Positions 17,613-26,569 of a DNA stretch of 64,000 bases are shown here, piece by piece. Position 1 is the first letter of the stretch; each line of letters begins with the position of its first letter. Origin of the DNA: Chryseobacterium sp. Tr-659 (GTDB lineage: Bacteria > Bacteroidota > Bacteroidia > Flavobacteriales > Weeksellaceae). The stretch covers positions 62,001 through 126,000 of the forward strand of contig NZ_VWWP01000007.1 in assembly GCF_011752975.1 (NCBI RefSeq), written 5' to 3'. The notes below the pieces were generated by a model. It was not told where the DNA came from and searched no databases. It was given only the letters and a program-made list of their open reading frames with translations. The translations under genes and the position numbers were made by a program.

Positions 17613-20066
17613 ATGGCAAGATTATTATTTCTTTTATTTTTATTTTTTACTGTGCTTTTTTTTGGTCAGACTCAACTGAGAGTGCTCAATAAAAGCAATA
17701 AGCAGCCTATTCCAAACGCAGGTGTTTATTGTGATGACAATTTGCTTGGGAAAACCAATCAGGAAGGAATTTTATCTTTCAAAACAAAATGTAAAAAAGT
17801 CGAAATTCTTGCCAGTAATTTTGAAGATATTATAGCGGACGTTAAGGGGTCCATGGAGGTATCTATGCAGCCATCATCCGAAAAGAGAGAAAATATCGAA
17901 CGGATTATTATTACGGATAAGAGTGATCCCAGAGCCTTGAAAATTCTGGATGAAGTCAATAGAAAGGCAAAAGAAAACTCACCAAAATCTTTAGATTCTT
18001 ATAATTTTAAGTCGTATACCAAATTTTCAATTGATGTTGATCAGGATTCTATTGACACTTTCAAAAATTTTTTAGCGGTAAGAAGAGACTCTCTTTCAAA
18101 AGTTGACAGAAGAAATTTCAAACAGAAAGAAAGTGAAAAGAAGGATTCCTTAATCAATGAAGACTTTTTGAATGCTTCACAGGAAAGCCAGATGTTTCTT
18201 TGGGAAAAAGCCACTGAATACAAATATTCCAGGAAATATGGAGAAAAAACCAATATTATCAATAACAGAATGTCAGGGTTTAAAAATCCTATTTACGAAG
18301 CGTTAGCTATCAATATTTCAAATCTGGACAAAACTCCAAGACAACTGAGACCTGAAAACAGAAAACTGTTTCATTTTTATCTTTCTGATACGTTGCAGAT
18401 TGACGGCAGAAAAACATATGTCATCAAATTCAAAGAAATTACCGATAAGAAAAAGCAGAATCCCAGAAAATTTAATGGAAAAATATATATTGACGCCCAA
18501 AGTTTTGCTTTGAAAAAGTTTGAAAGTGTCAATAAAAAACAAAACGAGGGAAATATTGTCTCTGTGTGGAAACCCATCAATAATAAATGGTTTCTGGATT
18601 ATGAAGACATTAAACTAAAAATGGGCGACCAAACCTTTAATACCTCTAAAAAAGATAGTTTAAAACCGGGAGAAAAAATAAAATACAATAAAAAAAGATT
18701 TGGAAACTATCTCTATGTCAAAAACAGATTCTTCGATTTTGAATTAAATGAAGCGCAAAAAGCATCCGAATTTAAAGGCTATTCTCTCGAAATGAAAAAT
18801 CCGGACGGAAGTCTTATGCAAAAATACAGAACTGACAGTCTTACTTCCAGAGAAAGCGCAACCTATACCAAAATCGACAGTTTTGTAGAAAAACATGACT
18901 TCGAAAAGAAGCTGAGCTTTTTAACCCAGCTAATGAGAGGAAACCTGAGGTACAAAATGATTGATTTTGATCTTACAAAATTTATCAGTTATGATAAATA
19001 CCAGGGAATTCGTTTGGGAGCAGGAGTAAAACTTAACGAAAAATTCAATAAAACATTTTCTCCTGATGGCTATTTCGGATATGGCTTTAAAGATCATCAC
19101 TGGAAATATGGTGTAGGGTTAGATATAAAATTATCAGACAAAAGAACCTCTGTTTTCCGGATCGATTACGTAGATGATGTATTTGCAGCCGGGAGATTCA
19201 ATAATACTATGTGGGATGCAATGATGAAATTTTCTGACATCAATCTTGATCTTCACAACGGTAATTTCTATAAAAATCAAAAATGGGGAGCATCATTTCT
19301 TTATGATATTTCCAATTCATTAAGCATGAAAGTGGCGGTGAATAAAGAAAAACAGGAAGCTCTTTTCGATTATCAATATAAAAACTCAGGCAATCGTTTT
19401 GACAATACAAGCGCAACACTGTCTTTGAAATTTTCTCCGAATGACAAAAATATCATGACTCCAAGCGGGAAATACACCTATGAAAAAGGGTTTCCACAAG
19501 TTTTCATGAATTATGAGCAAGGGCTTAAAACTTTAGGCGGTGATCTCGATTATCAAAGACTGGATCTACTGCTTATTCATCAGTTCAGATCAAAATTGGG
19601 ATATACCAACGTCAAGCTTTTTGGAGGAATATCCTCCGGTACTGCCCCAATCTGGAAAAACTTTGAGATTGCCGGACAAACAGATAACAATGCCGATAAA
19701 TGGTCTTCAAAATTAAGTACCCCTACAAATCTGGGGTTTGCAACCATGCCTGCCGGAACTTTTTTTACGGATAAATTTGTTGCTTTCCATGTTTCACAAT
19801 ATCTGCCTTTCCGATTTAAAACGTTTGGCGACAGATATTCCAACATAGAAATTGAATATCAGTCTGCCATCGGAAATTTTAAAAACAGAGGAGACCATCA
19901 GTTCAATTTTCAGGTTCTTGATCATTACTATCAGGAGGTTGGGCTTATCTGGAACCGTTTCTTAGGAAGAAGTTTTGGTGTTGGATTTTCTTACAGACTG
20001 GGGTATTATCAGACTTCCCAATTTAAAGATAATTTCGGAGTGCAATTCAGACTCAATGTTCTATAA
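17613..20066 (+). CDS. DUF5686 outer-membrane protein with CarboxypepD_reg-like N-terminus (copy 1)
   Basis: 817 residues. A signal peptide (MARLLFLLFLFFTVLFFGQT) precedes a small beta-sandwich of the carboxypeptidase regulatory type (about 21-90: VLNKSNKQPIPNAGVYCD). The DUF5686 region follows (IIITDKSDPRALKILDEVN near 97), and the second half from about 450 is rich in alternating aromatic and polar strands ending GVQFRLNVL, as in an outer-membrane beta-barrel. Function is not established. A closely similar paralogue lies at 23872, after phoX and the peroxidase. Ends 27 bp before its terminator. Confidence 0.88.
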   Translation: MARLLFLLFLFFTVLFFGQTQLRVLNKSNKQPIPNAGVYCDDNLLGKTNQEGILSFKTKCKKVEILASNFEDIIADVKGSMEVSMQPSSEKRENIERIIITDKSDPRALKILDEVNRKAKENSPKSLDSYNFKSYTKFSIDVDQDSIDTFKNFLAVRRDSLSKVDRRNFKQKESEKKDSLINEDFLNASQESQMFLWEKATEYKYSRKYGEKTNIINNRMSGFKNPIYEALAINISNLDKTPRQLRPENRKLFHFYLSDTLQIDGRKTYVIKFKEITDKKKQNPRKFNGKIYIDAQSFALKKFESVNKKQNEGNIVSVWKPINNKWFLDYEDIKLKMGDQTFNTSKKDSLKPGEKIKYNKKRFGNYLYVKNRFFDFELNEAQKASEFKGYSLEMKNPDGSLMQKYRTDSLTSRESATYTKIDSFVEKHDFEKKLSFLTQLMRGNLRYKMIDFDLTKFISYDKYQGIRLGAGVKLNEKFNKTFSPDGYFGYGFKDHHWKYGVGLDIKLSDKRTSVFRIDYVDDVFAAGRFNNTMWDAMMKFSDINLDLHNGNFYKNQKWGASFLYDISNSLSMKVAVNKEKQEALFDYQYKNSGNRFDNTSATLSLKFSPNDKNIMTPSGKYTYEKGFPQVFMNYEQGLKTLGGDLDYQRLDLLLIHQFRSKLGYTNVKLFGGISSGTAPIWKNFEIAGQTDNNADKWSSKLSTPTNLGFATMPAGTFFTDKFVAFHVSQYLPFRFKTFGDRYSNIEIEYQSAIGNFKNRGDHQFNFQVLDHYYQEVGLIWNRFLGRSFGVGFSYRLGYYQTSQFKDNFGVQFRLNVL

Positions 20067-20093
20067 AAAGATCAGATATTATAAACCTACTTT

Positions 20094-20124
20094 AAACTCC
20101 TGAAAATTTCAGGAGTTTTTTATT
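20094..20124 (+). terminator. Intrinsic terminator after DUF5686 copy 1
   Basis: Stem AAACTCCTGA / TCAGGAGTTT (20094-20103 and 20109-20118) followed by a T run. The same stem sequence recurs at 23674-23706. Confidence 0.82.
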
Positions 20125-20221
20125 TATATCCGTTCTAATTATTGATCTTCTCTTAACAAACTCTTATTCAATATTAAACTATTTGTTTTGTCTTCTTAAA
20201 ACTTAGTTAACAATAGACCTT

Positions 20222-20229
20222 TAGTTTTG
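20222..20229 (+). promoter_or_regulatory. -7 promoter box of the PhoX-like gene
   Basis: TAGTTTTG, an exact TAnnTTTG match, 27 bp before the ATG at 20257. A -33 element is not obvious. Confidence 0.55.
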
Positions 20230-20256
20230 CCATAATCGAAATTCAAAAAAACAATT

Positions 20257-21735
20257 ATGAAAATTAACAAAACTATCGGAGCTTTATTATTTGCAGCCCT
20301 TGTATTCCAGGGTTGTAATGATGATAATAATGGAGACAGTAATACTCCTACGAATGACAAAATCAAAATTGAAAATTTTTCCAAAGAATCTGCTTTTGTT
20401 TTTGGAATGCCAGGTTTTGAAAATCTGAACATCACGACGCTTATCTCAAGCTCCGATGTGCTTTCCGGATCTCCTGATTTTGTATTCGGAGGACAGCCGG
20501 ACGGAATGGGAATTATGAAGGATCCTAACTCTGACGGATATCTGATGATTACCAACCACGAAATCAAACAATCTGTATCAAGAGTATATTTAGATAAAAC
20601 ATTCAAACCTTTCAAAGGAGAATACATTCTTAACGGAACAGGAGGAATGACAAGGTTATGTTCTGCTACTTTAGCAACTCCTGAAATCCATGGTTTCAGC
20701 GCATTCCTTACTGCTGGAGAATCTGGAGAAGAAAGTATGGTTCATGCCATAAATCCACTGGCACCGGCTTCTCAGGCATCTGATAAAACAAGAGTAAAGC
20801 CAGCTTTAGGAAAAGCTTCTATGGAAAATGCAGTTCCGCTTCCTAAAGATGTTTCTAATGGAAAATCTTATATTATGATTGGCGAGGACCAATCTTACTC
20901 TTCTTCTCATCAGTCTGCCGGACAATTGATTATGTACGTAGCAGATACACAAGGTGACCTGGAAAACGGAAAATTATATGCATTAAAAAGAACCAACAAT
21001 AACTACACGGAAACTGACATGACAAAAGGAACCAGCTACGATGTAGAATTTGTTGAAATCCCTGGAGCTAAAACCCTTACAGGAGCACAGATCAATCAGA
21101 AAAATATTGACAATAATGCGATCCGTTTCTCAAGAGTTGAGGATGTAGATTACAGAAAAGGGGCAGGAAAAGGAAGAGAAATCTATTTTACCGCTACCGG
21201 AGAATCTTCTGACGGAATCAACCCAAAACCGGGATTAACAATGTGGGGAAGAGTGTATAAACTTGTTCTTAATGCCAATAACATGTTGACAGGAAAATTG
21301 GAGGTTGTAGCAGAGGGAGACTCCAACCCGGGGAAAAACCTTATCAATCCTGATAATTTATGTGTAACTGAAAACTATGTGTATATTCAGGAAGACGGGG
21401 ATTCATATTACAAAGCTGCAGCCCATGATTCTTATATCTGGCAGCTGAATATTGCTACAAAACAGTATAAGCCATGGTTAAACATGAAGCATAACAGAAA
21501 TGACGCGGCATGGCAGACTGCTTATAACCAGTCCGGAGATCTTCAGAAGTTCGGTTCTTGGGAGTTTGGGGCAATGACTGATATTTCTGATATTATTGGT
21601 GTTCCTAACACATTTACGGTAAACATCCACTCTCATACATGGCAATTGGATAAATTTAAGAACCCTGACGGATCCGGAGTTAATACCAACAAGGAAGGCG
21701 GACAGGTTGTTATTATCAGAAACGTAGAAAAATAA
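20257..21735 (+). CDS. PhoX-like alkaline phosphatase family (DUF839) lipoprotein
   Basis: 492 residues. The lipoprotein signal ends in LVFQGC (Cys20) followed by an acidic DDNNGDSN spacer, which in this phylum is compatible with export to the cell surface. The body shows PhoX/DUF839 hallmarks: a beta-propeller-like sequence with SDGYLMITNHEIKQ, MIGEDQSYSS, RVEDVDYRKGAGKGREIYFT, PDNLCVTENYVYIQEDGD. PhoX enzymes are Ca/Fe-dependent phosphomonoesterases. The gene is flanked by a hairpin terminator (21759-21793) that separates it partly from the peroxidase gene. Confidence 0.88.
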   Translation: MKINKTIGALLFAALVFQGCNDDNNGDSNTPTNDKIKIENFSKESAFVFGMPGFENLNITTLISSSDVLSGSPDFVFGGQPDGMGIMKDPNSDGYLMITNHEIKQSVSRVYLDKTFKPFKGEYILNGTGGMTRLCSATLATPEIHGFSAFLTAGESGEESMVHAINPLAPASQASDKTRVKPALGKASMENAVPLPKDVSNGKSYIMIGEDQSYSSSHQSAGQLIMYVADTQGDLENGKLYALKRTNNNYTETDMTKGTSYDVEFVEIPGAKTLTGAQINQKNIDNNAIRFSRVEDVDYRKGAGKGREIYFTATGESSDGINPKPGLTMWGRVYKLVLNANNMLTGKLEVVAEGDSNPGKNLINPDNLCVTENYVYIQEDGDSYYKAAAHDSYIWQLNIATKQYKPWLNMKHNRNDAAWQTAYNQSGDLQKFGSWEFGAMTDISDIIGVPNTFTVNIHSHTWQLDKFKNPDGSGVNTNKEGGQVVIIRNVEK

Positions 21736-21758
21736 GTTTAATTATTCCATAAAAAATC

Positions 21759-21793
21759 AAAAGTATCAATAGAATTCTCTGTTGATACTTTTT
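21759..21793 (+). terminator. Terminator between PhoX-like and peroxidase genes
   Basis: Perfect 11-bp stem AAAAGTATCAA / TTGATACTTTT with a 12-base loop and trailing T, ending 8 bp before the next ATG. It would attenuate or end the phoX transcript. Confidence 0.7.
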
Positions 21794-21800
21794 CATACCT

Positions 21801-23615
21801 ATGAAGAAACTTTCAAAATATCCTATTCTCTTATTTCTGTATGCTGCTTCAGCTCTTTTTGTGCTTTCTTATTGCAAGAATGATAAACAGCAGCCCGTTA
21901 ATGAAGATCTCGGTTCCGTAAAAAATCAGATTCTCAAAAATAATGAGGATTTTGAAAAACAAATCAATGAGTTGATTCAGCTTATTTCCGGTAATCAGGA
22001 TGAAAAAAAACTTCAGGAAAAGTTTGAACAACTAAGAAAAACTTACAAAAAAATGGAATGGGCGGTAGAGTATTTTCTTCCTCATTCTGCCCGGTTCATC
22101 AATGGTCCTGCCCTTCCTGAAATAGAAATGGATGAACACACGGAAATAGAACCGGAAGGACTTCAGGTTTTGGAAGAAATGTTATATCCTTATGACAAAG
22201 CCAATAAAGAAGAGATCATAAGGTTTTTAAACAAACTCATTAATAAAAGCAACACGATCAAAACAAATTTCCAGGTCATTACCGTAAGTAAAGATCAGGT
22301 TTTTGATGGATTAAGGCTGGAAGTTTTCAGAATTTCAAGCTTAGGAATTTCCGGATTCGACACTCCTGTTTCCGGTACATTCTTGCAGGAAATACCTTAT
22401 GCTCTTCAAGGTGTGCAGGAAACGCTGCAGCAGATTTCAACAGATCAGTCTAAAGAAAAAGCGTTAAAAAGCATCATTTCCGAGATCAATTCCGCTATTA
22501 AAGTTCTAAAAAAAAATACGGATAAAAACTCTTTTGATTACGTCAATTTTATTCCTGATCATTTTAACAGGATAACGTCTTTATTGCTGGAATTTAAAAA
22601 ACAGGAAAAGATTCCGGAAGTAGAAGTTACCACAGCTTTGAATAAAAATGCAGCTACTTTCTTTTCAAAAAATGCTTTTAATCCTAATGCCTTTACTCCG
22701 GGGAAAGAATTTGTATTTTCTGATGCAAAAGCAGCTCTCGGACAAAAGCTCTTTAATGATAAAATTCTTTCCAATGATAACAATAGGAGCTGTGCTACCT
22801 GTCACATTCCGGAAAAAGCATTTACTGACGGGCTTGCCAAATCAATGTCACTGGAAAATTCGGAACTTGCAAGAAATGCTCCGTCTCTGAATTATGCCGG
22901 ATTTCAGCATGGCCAGTTCTGGGATATGCGTAAAGATGATCTGGAAGGTCAGAGCGCCGATGTTATATCCAACAAAGAAGAAATGCATGGTAATCTTGAA
23001 GTGATTATTGCGAAAATTAATAAGGATAAAGCCTATCAGTCTGAATTTAAAAAGATATATCATTCCCCAAAAACAGAAGTGTGGCAGTTGCAAAATGTAT
23101 TGGCAAGCTATATCCGGTCTTTGGCAAAATTCAATTCTGATTTTGATGAATATATGCGCGGAAATAAATCTGCCATGACAGAGAATCAAAAGCGTGGGTT
23201 CAATCTTTTTGTCGGAAAGGCACAATGTGCAATATGCCATTTTATTCCTTTATTCAACGGAACAGTTCCGCCTACATTTAAGAAAACGGAGCAGGAAGTT
23301 CTGGGAATTGCCGTAAATGGGGAGAATAAAGCATTTGATAACGATCCGGGAAGAGGAAAATTCCATGAAACAGTGGCTGCATTACAGCACTCATTTAAAA
23401 CTCCTACCCTTCGAAACATCAGTAAAACAGGGCCATACATGCATAACGGAGGCTACAAAACCCTGAAGGAAGTGATGAATTTTTATAACAAAGGAGGAGG
23501 AAAAGGAATGGGCTTTAAAGTAGAAAACCAAACGCTTTCAGATGCGCCACTAGAGCTTACAAACCCTGAAATTGACGATATTATTGAATTTATGAAAGCT
23601 TTGGATGATAGATAA
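21801..23615 (+). CDS. Di-haem cytochrome c peroxidase-family lipoprotein with N-terminal helical domain
   Basis: 604 residues. The lipoprotein signal ends in VLSYC (Cys25). Residues 40-250 form a helix-rich domain (HSARFINGPALPEIEMDEHT near 95-114) that has an imelysin-like character, though I cannot confirm it. The peroxidase domain has two haem c sites, C331-A-T-C-H335 and C476-A-I-C-H480, and the distal segment GPYMHNGGYKTLKEVM. Such MauG/CcpA proteins reduce peroxide or act as periplasmic oxidases. Cotranscription with phoX is possible only through the terminator just upstream. Another terminator follows at 23674. Confidence 0.9.
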   Translation: MKKLSKYPILLFLYAASALFVLSYCKNDKQQPVNEDLGSVKNQILKNNEDFEKQINELIQLISGNQDEKKLQEKFEQLRKTYKKMEWAVEYFLPHSARFINGPALPEIEMDEHTEIEPEGLQVLEEMLYPYDKANKEEIIRFLNKLINKSNTIKTNFQVITVSKDQVFDGLRLEVFRISSLGISGFDTPVSGTFLQEIPYALQGVQETLQQISTDQSKEKALKSIISEINSAIKVLKKNTDKNSFDYVNFIPDHFNRITSLLLEFKKQEKIPEVEVTTALNKNAATFFSKNAFNPNAFTPGKEFVFSDAKAALGQKLFNDKILSNDNNRSCATCHIPEKAFTDGLAKSMSLENSELARNAPSLNYAGFQHGQFWDMRKDDLEGQSADVISNKEEMHGNLEVIIAKINKDKAYQSEFKKIYHSPKTEVWQLQNVLASYIRSLAKFNSDFDEYMRGNKSAMTENQKRGFNLFVGKAQCAICHFIPLFNGTVPPTFKKTEQEVLGIAVNGENKAFDNDPGRGKFHETVAALQHSFKTPTLRNISKTGPYMHNGGYKTLKEVMNFYNKGGGKGMGFKVENQTLSDAPLELTNPEIDDIIEFMKALDDR

Positions 23616-23673
23616 GCTTTTCAAAAATATACAATAGAATACTAAGTAGTCTGTTTAAACAGCTTTAATATTA

Positions 23674-23711
23674 AAAACTCCTGAATCAAATCTTTTCAGG
23701 AGTTTTTTTAT
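23674..23711 (+). terminator. Intrinsic terminator after the peroxidase gene
   Basis: Stem AAAACTCCTGAA / TTCAGGAGTTTT with a 9-base loop and seven T. It shares its stem sequence with the terminator after DUF5686 copy 1. Confidence 0.82.
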
Positions 23712-23848
23712 TCGAAATTTTCACAAAAAACAGAAAGACTATCTGGCTTGAATATTTAGTCTTCTTTAAATGCAAAAAGCGCATAAAAACATTAGATTAA
23801 ATCAATGTTATACTGTGTTAAAAACTTTTACAGAACAATAAATATTAT

Positions 23849-23856
23849 TAATTTTG
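23849..23856 (+). promoter_or_regulatory. -7 promoter box of DUF5686 copy 2
   Basis: TAATTTTG, an exact TAnnTTTG match, 15 bp before the ATG at 23872. Confidence 0.5.
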
Positions 23857-23871
23857 AACTAGTTTTTTTAC

Positions 23872-26271
23872 ATGAAAAGGGTTTTACTGTTATTATTATT
23901 TCTGACCACCTTTTTGGCTTATTCGCAATCAAAAATCAAAGTTGTGGATGATGCCAATCAAAAGCCTGTTTCTAATGCTAAGATATCATGTGACAGCAAA
24001 ATTATTGGATATACTAATGAACAAGGGGTTCTTGAGTTCAAAACCGGATGCAAGATCATAGAAATTGAAGCAGACTCTTACCAGAATGAAAGTACCATGG
24101 TTGAGAGCAGCATGGAAGTTTCCATGGTTAAGAAAACATCAAAAACAACAGCTATTGAAGCCATCGTTATTGAAGATAAAAGTGATCCCAGAGCATTGGA
24201 GATCCTGAAAAAAGTCAATAAGCTTTTCAATGAAAATTCGCCTAAAAGTCTGGGTTCTTATTCCTACAAATCTTATGAGAAAATCTCCCTGGATATTGAT
24301 GAGGATAGTCTTTCACAATTTAATCAGTATTTTAATGATCTTAATCTTTTCAAAAAGAAAAGAGAAAAAGACTCGTTAAACAACATAAAGGCCAGAAAGA
24401 TATTTTCCAAAAGCAAACTTTTCTTATGGGAAAGAGCTCAGGAATTCCTGTACTCCAAAAAATACGGTGAAAAGATCAATATCCTGGATAACAGGATCTC
24501 TGGTCTTAAACAGCCTATTTATGAAATGATTGCGCTTCAGCAAAGTAACAGGGATGTTGTGCCGGAGCAGGTAAAACCAGAAAACAGAGGTCTTTACAGG
24601 TTCTTCCTTTCTGATACAGTAACACTTGACGGGAGAAAGAATTTTGTGATCCGTTTCCGTGAGGTTAATTATAAGAACCTCGATAAAAAAAGAAAATACA
24701 ATGGTGCTATTTACGTAGATATGGAAACCTACGGAATTAAAAAAATTGAAAATTCCAGCAAAAATAAAAATGACGGAATTATCACCAGTACATGGGTATT
24801 CTACAACAATAAATGGTTTCTTGCCCACGAAAAAGCAAAGCTTAAAATGGGTAAAATGGCGATGGATGACAAAGACCACGCCGAGGATAAGAAAAACAAA
24901 AAAAGCTTCGGTACTTATGCTTTCCTGACCTCAAAATATTTCGATTTTGAAGCTCCTATTGAAGAAAATCCCAAAGATTTTAAAGGCTATACTTTCTCTG
25001 TAAAGAATATTGACGGACATTCACTGGACAAATACAGAACCGATCCTCTCACTGAAAGGGAGCAAAATACCTATAAAACAATCGACAGTTTAGGAAAAAA
25101 ATACAAAATCGACGGTAAGGCACAGATATTATCCGGATTGCTTAACGGCCAGATCAGGGTTCGTTCTGTAGATTTTGCTGTGGATGAGATTGTTAACTAT
25201 AACTCCTATGAAGGATTCCGACTTGGATTAAAAGCTAAACTCAACGAAAATTTCAACCCATATTATTCTCCGGATTATTATTTTGCCTACGGTGTAAAAG
25301 ACAGAAAATGGAAGTATGGAATGGGGCTGGATATAAAGACCACCCTGGAAAAGAATTCATTTTTCAGAGTTGAAATCTATGATGATGTAACGGCATCAGG
25401 AGAGTTCAACAGAAAGCTATGGAATTTTAAAATGAGAATGATGAATTTCGGGAATAACCTGAATAATGACAGGTATTTTCACTTCAAAGGAGCCTCATTA
25501 TCTTATCTTAATGATGTAACCAACGGCCTTACCCTTGCTTTTGCAGTAAGACGAAATATAGAAGAAGCTGAGTTCGATTACCAGTTCAGAGACAGAGGTT
25601 CTTCGTATAAGAATTTCAATACTTTATTCACCTTAAAATATTCTCCGAATTCTACCAATATCATGACCCCTCAGGGCAAATCCCTTATTGATCAGAAATA
25701 TCCGGAGCTTTATTTTAATTATGAACAGAGTTACCAGGCGCTGGGCGGAAATTTCAACTACTCCCGTTTTGATGCTCTTTTTGTACATAATTTCAAAACA
25801 CCGATCGGAACTACAGGTTTCAGGTTGTATGGCGGTCTTGTATTGGGACAAGCTCCTATCTGGAAAAACTTTACCATGAACGGGCTTGCTTCTCCGGGAA
25901 AGGATTTCAACTTCAACCTTACTTCTTATCTTGGATTTGCAACACTGGAAGGCGGAAAGTATTATAATGACAAATTCATAGCGTATTATTTCACACACAA
26001 GCTTCCATGGTACTTCAAAAGTTTCGGACATAATGTTTCCAGCTTTGATTTTGTGCTGAGAGGAACTATTGGAGACATGAAGCATCCGGAGTATCATCAG
26101 TTTAAGTTCAAAAAACTGGACCACCTCTATCAGGAAGTAGGATTGGAATGGAATAATTTCCTTTCCAGCTATTTTAATCTGGGAATATTCTACAGGGTGG
26201 GCTATTATGCAACCCCGCATTTTAATCAGAATTTCGCTATTCAGTTCAAATTGAAATTCCTGGAATTCTAA
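23872..26271 (+). CDS. DUF5686 outer-membrane protein with CarboxypepD_reg-like N-terminus (copy 2)
   Basis: 799 residues, paralogue of the product at 17613. A signal peptide (MKRVLLLLLFLTTFLAYSQS) leads into a CarboxypepD_reg-like domain (VVDDANQKPVSNAKISCD), then IEDKSDPRALEILKKVNK, which lines up with TDKSDPRALKILDEVN of copy 1. Other shared blocks are SPKSLGSY, LFLWERA, YSKKYGEK and the barrel-like C-terminus ending FAIQFKLKFLEF. The pair look like an old tandem duplication now separated by phoX and the peroxidase gene. Probably an outer-membrane barrel; role unknown. Confidence 0.88.
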   Translation: MKRVLLLLLFLTTFLAYSQSKIKVVDDANQKPVSNAKISCDSKIIGYTNEQGVLEFKTGCKIIEIEADSYQNESTMVESSMEVSMVKKTSKTTAIEAIVIEDKSDPRALEILKKVNKLFNENSPKSLGSYSYKSYEKISLDIDEDSLSQFNQYFNDLNLFKKKREKDSLNNIKARKIFSKSKLFLWERAQEFLYSKKYGEKINILDNRISGLKQPIYEMIALQQSNRDVVPEQVKPENRGLYRFFLSDTVTLDGRKNFVIRFREVNYKNLDKKRKYNGAIYVDMETYGIKKIENSSKNKNDGIITSTWVFYNNKWFLAHEKAKLKMGKMAMDDKDHAEDKKNKKSFGTYAFLTSKYFDFEAPIEENPKDFKGYTFSVKNIDGHSLDKYRTDPLTEREQNTYKTIDSLGKKYKIDGKAQILSGLLNGQIRVRSVDFAVDEIVNYNSYEGFRLGLKAKLNENFNPYYSPDYYFAYGVKDRKWKYGMGLDIKTTLEKNSFFRVEIYDDVTASGEFNRKLWNFKMRMMNFGNNLNNDRYFHFKGASLSYLNDVTNGLTLAFAVRRNIEEAEFDYQFRDRGSSYKNFNTLFTLKYSPNSTNIMTPQGKSLIDQKYPELYFNYEQSYQALGGNFNYSRFDALFVHNFKTPIGTTGFRLYGGLVLGQAPIWKNFTMNGLASPGKDFNFNLTSYLGFATLEGGKYYNDKFIAYYFTHKLPWYFKSFGHNVSSFDFVLRGTIGDMKHPEYHQFKFKKLDHLYQEVGLEWNNFLSSYFNLGIFYRVGYYATPHFNQNFAIQFKLKFLEF

Positions 26272-26324
26272 TACTTCCCTCCAAAGAACACACATTATAA
26301 TATAACATTTATAGATTAAAAGAT

Positions 26325-26561
26325 ATGCAGACAATCGAAATAAAAGCAGAGCAGTTTTTTGAGTTATTAAAACTGAAAGATACCTCAATGTGGGAAATTT
26401 TCTCCCAAATGATCGACGGAAATGAAAAGGAAATCATCTTTTTAGACAACGACAATAAAATCCTTTTCAACTATATTTTACCTTCTGCAGTGGAAAAACT
26501 GGAAGAGGACAGAAAGGAATTCTCAAAACAGTTCTCAGAAAAATTAGCTAACTTCAACTAA
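26325..26561 (+). CDS. Small conserved-looking hypothetical protein
   Basis: 78 residues, acidic and helical, no signal peptide, no cysteines. It starts MQTIEIKAEQFFELLKLKD and ends in a charged helix (EKLEEDRKEFSKQFSEKL). It lies 8 bp before the M28 peptidase gene on the same strand and 53 bp after the DUF5686 gene, so it is probably cotranscribed with the peptidase. Function unknown. Confidence 0.65.
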   Translation: MQTIEIKAEQFFELLKLKDTSMWEIFSQMIDGNEKEIIFLDNDNKILFNYILPSAVEKLEEDRKEFSKQFSEKLANFN

Positions 26562-26569
26562 AAATCCTG

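Noticed and set aside
24424..24879. 151-codon minus-strand ORF inside DUF5686 copy 2
   Set aside because: Antisense shadow of a well-supported gene.
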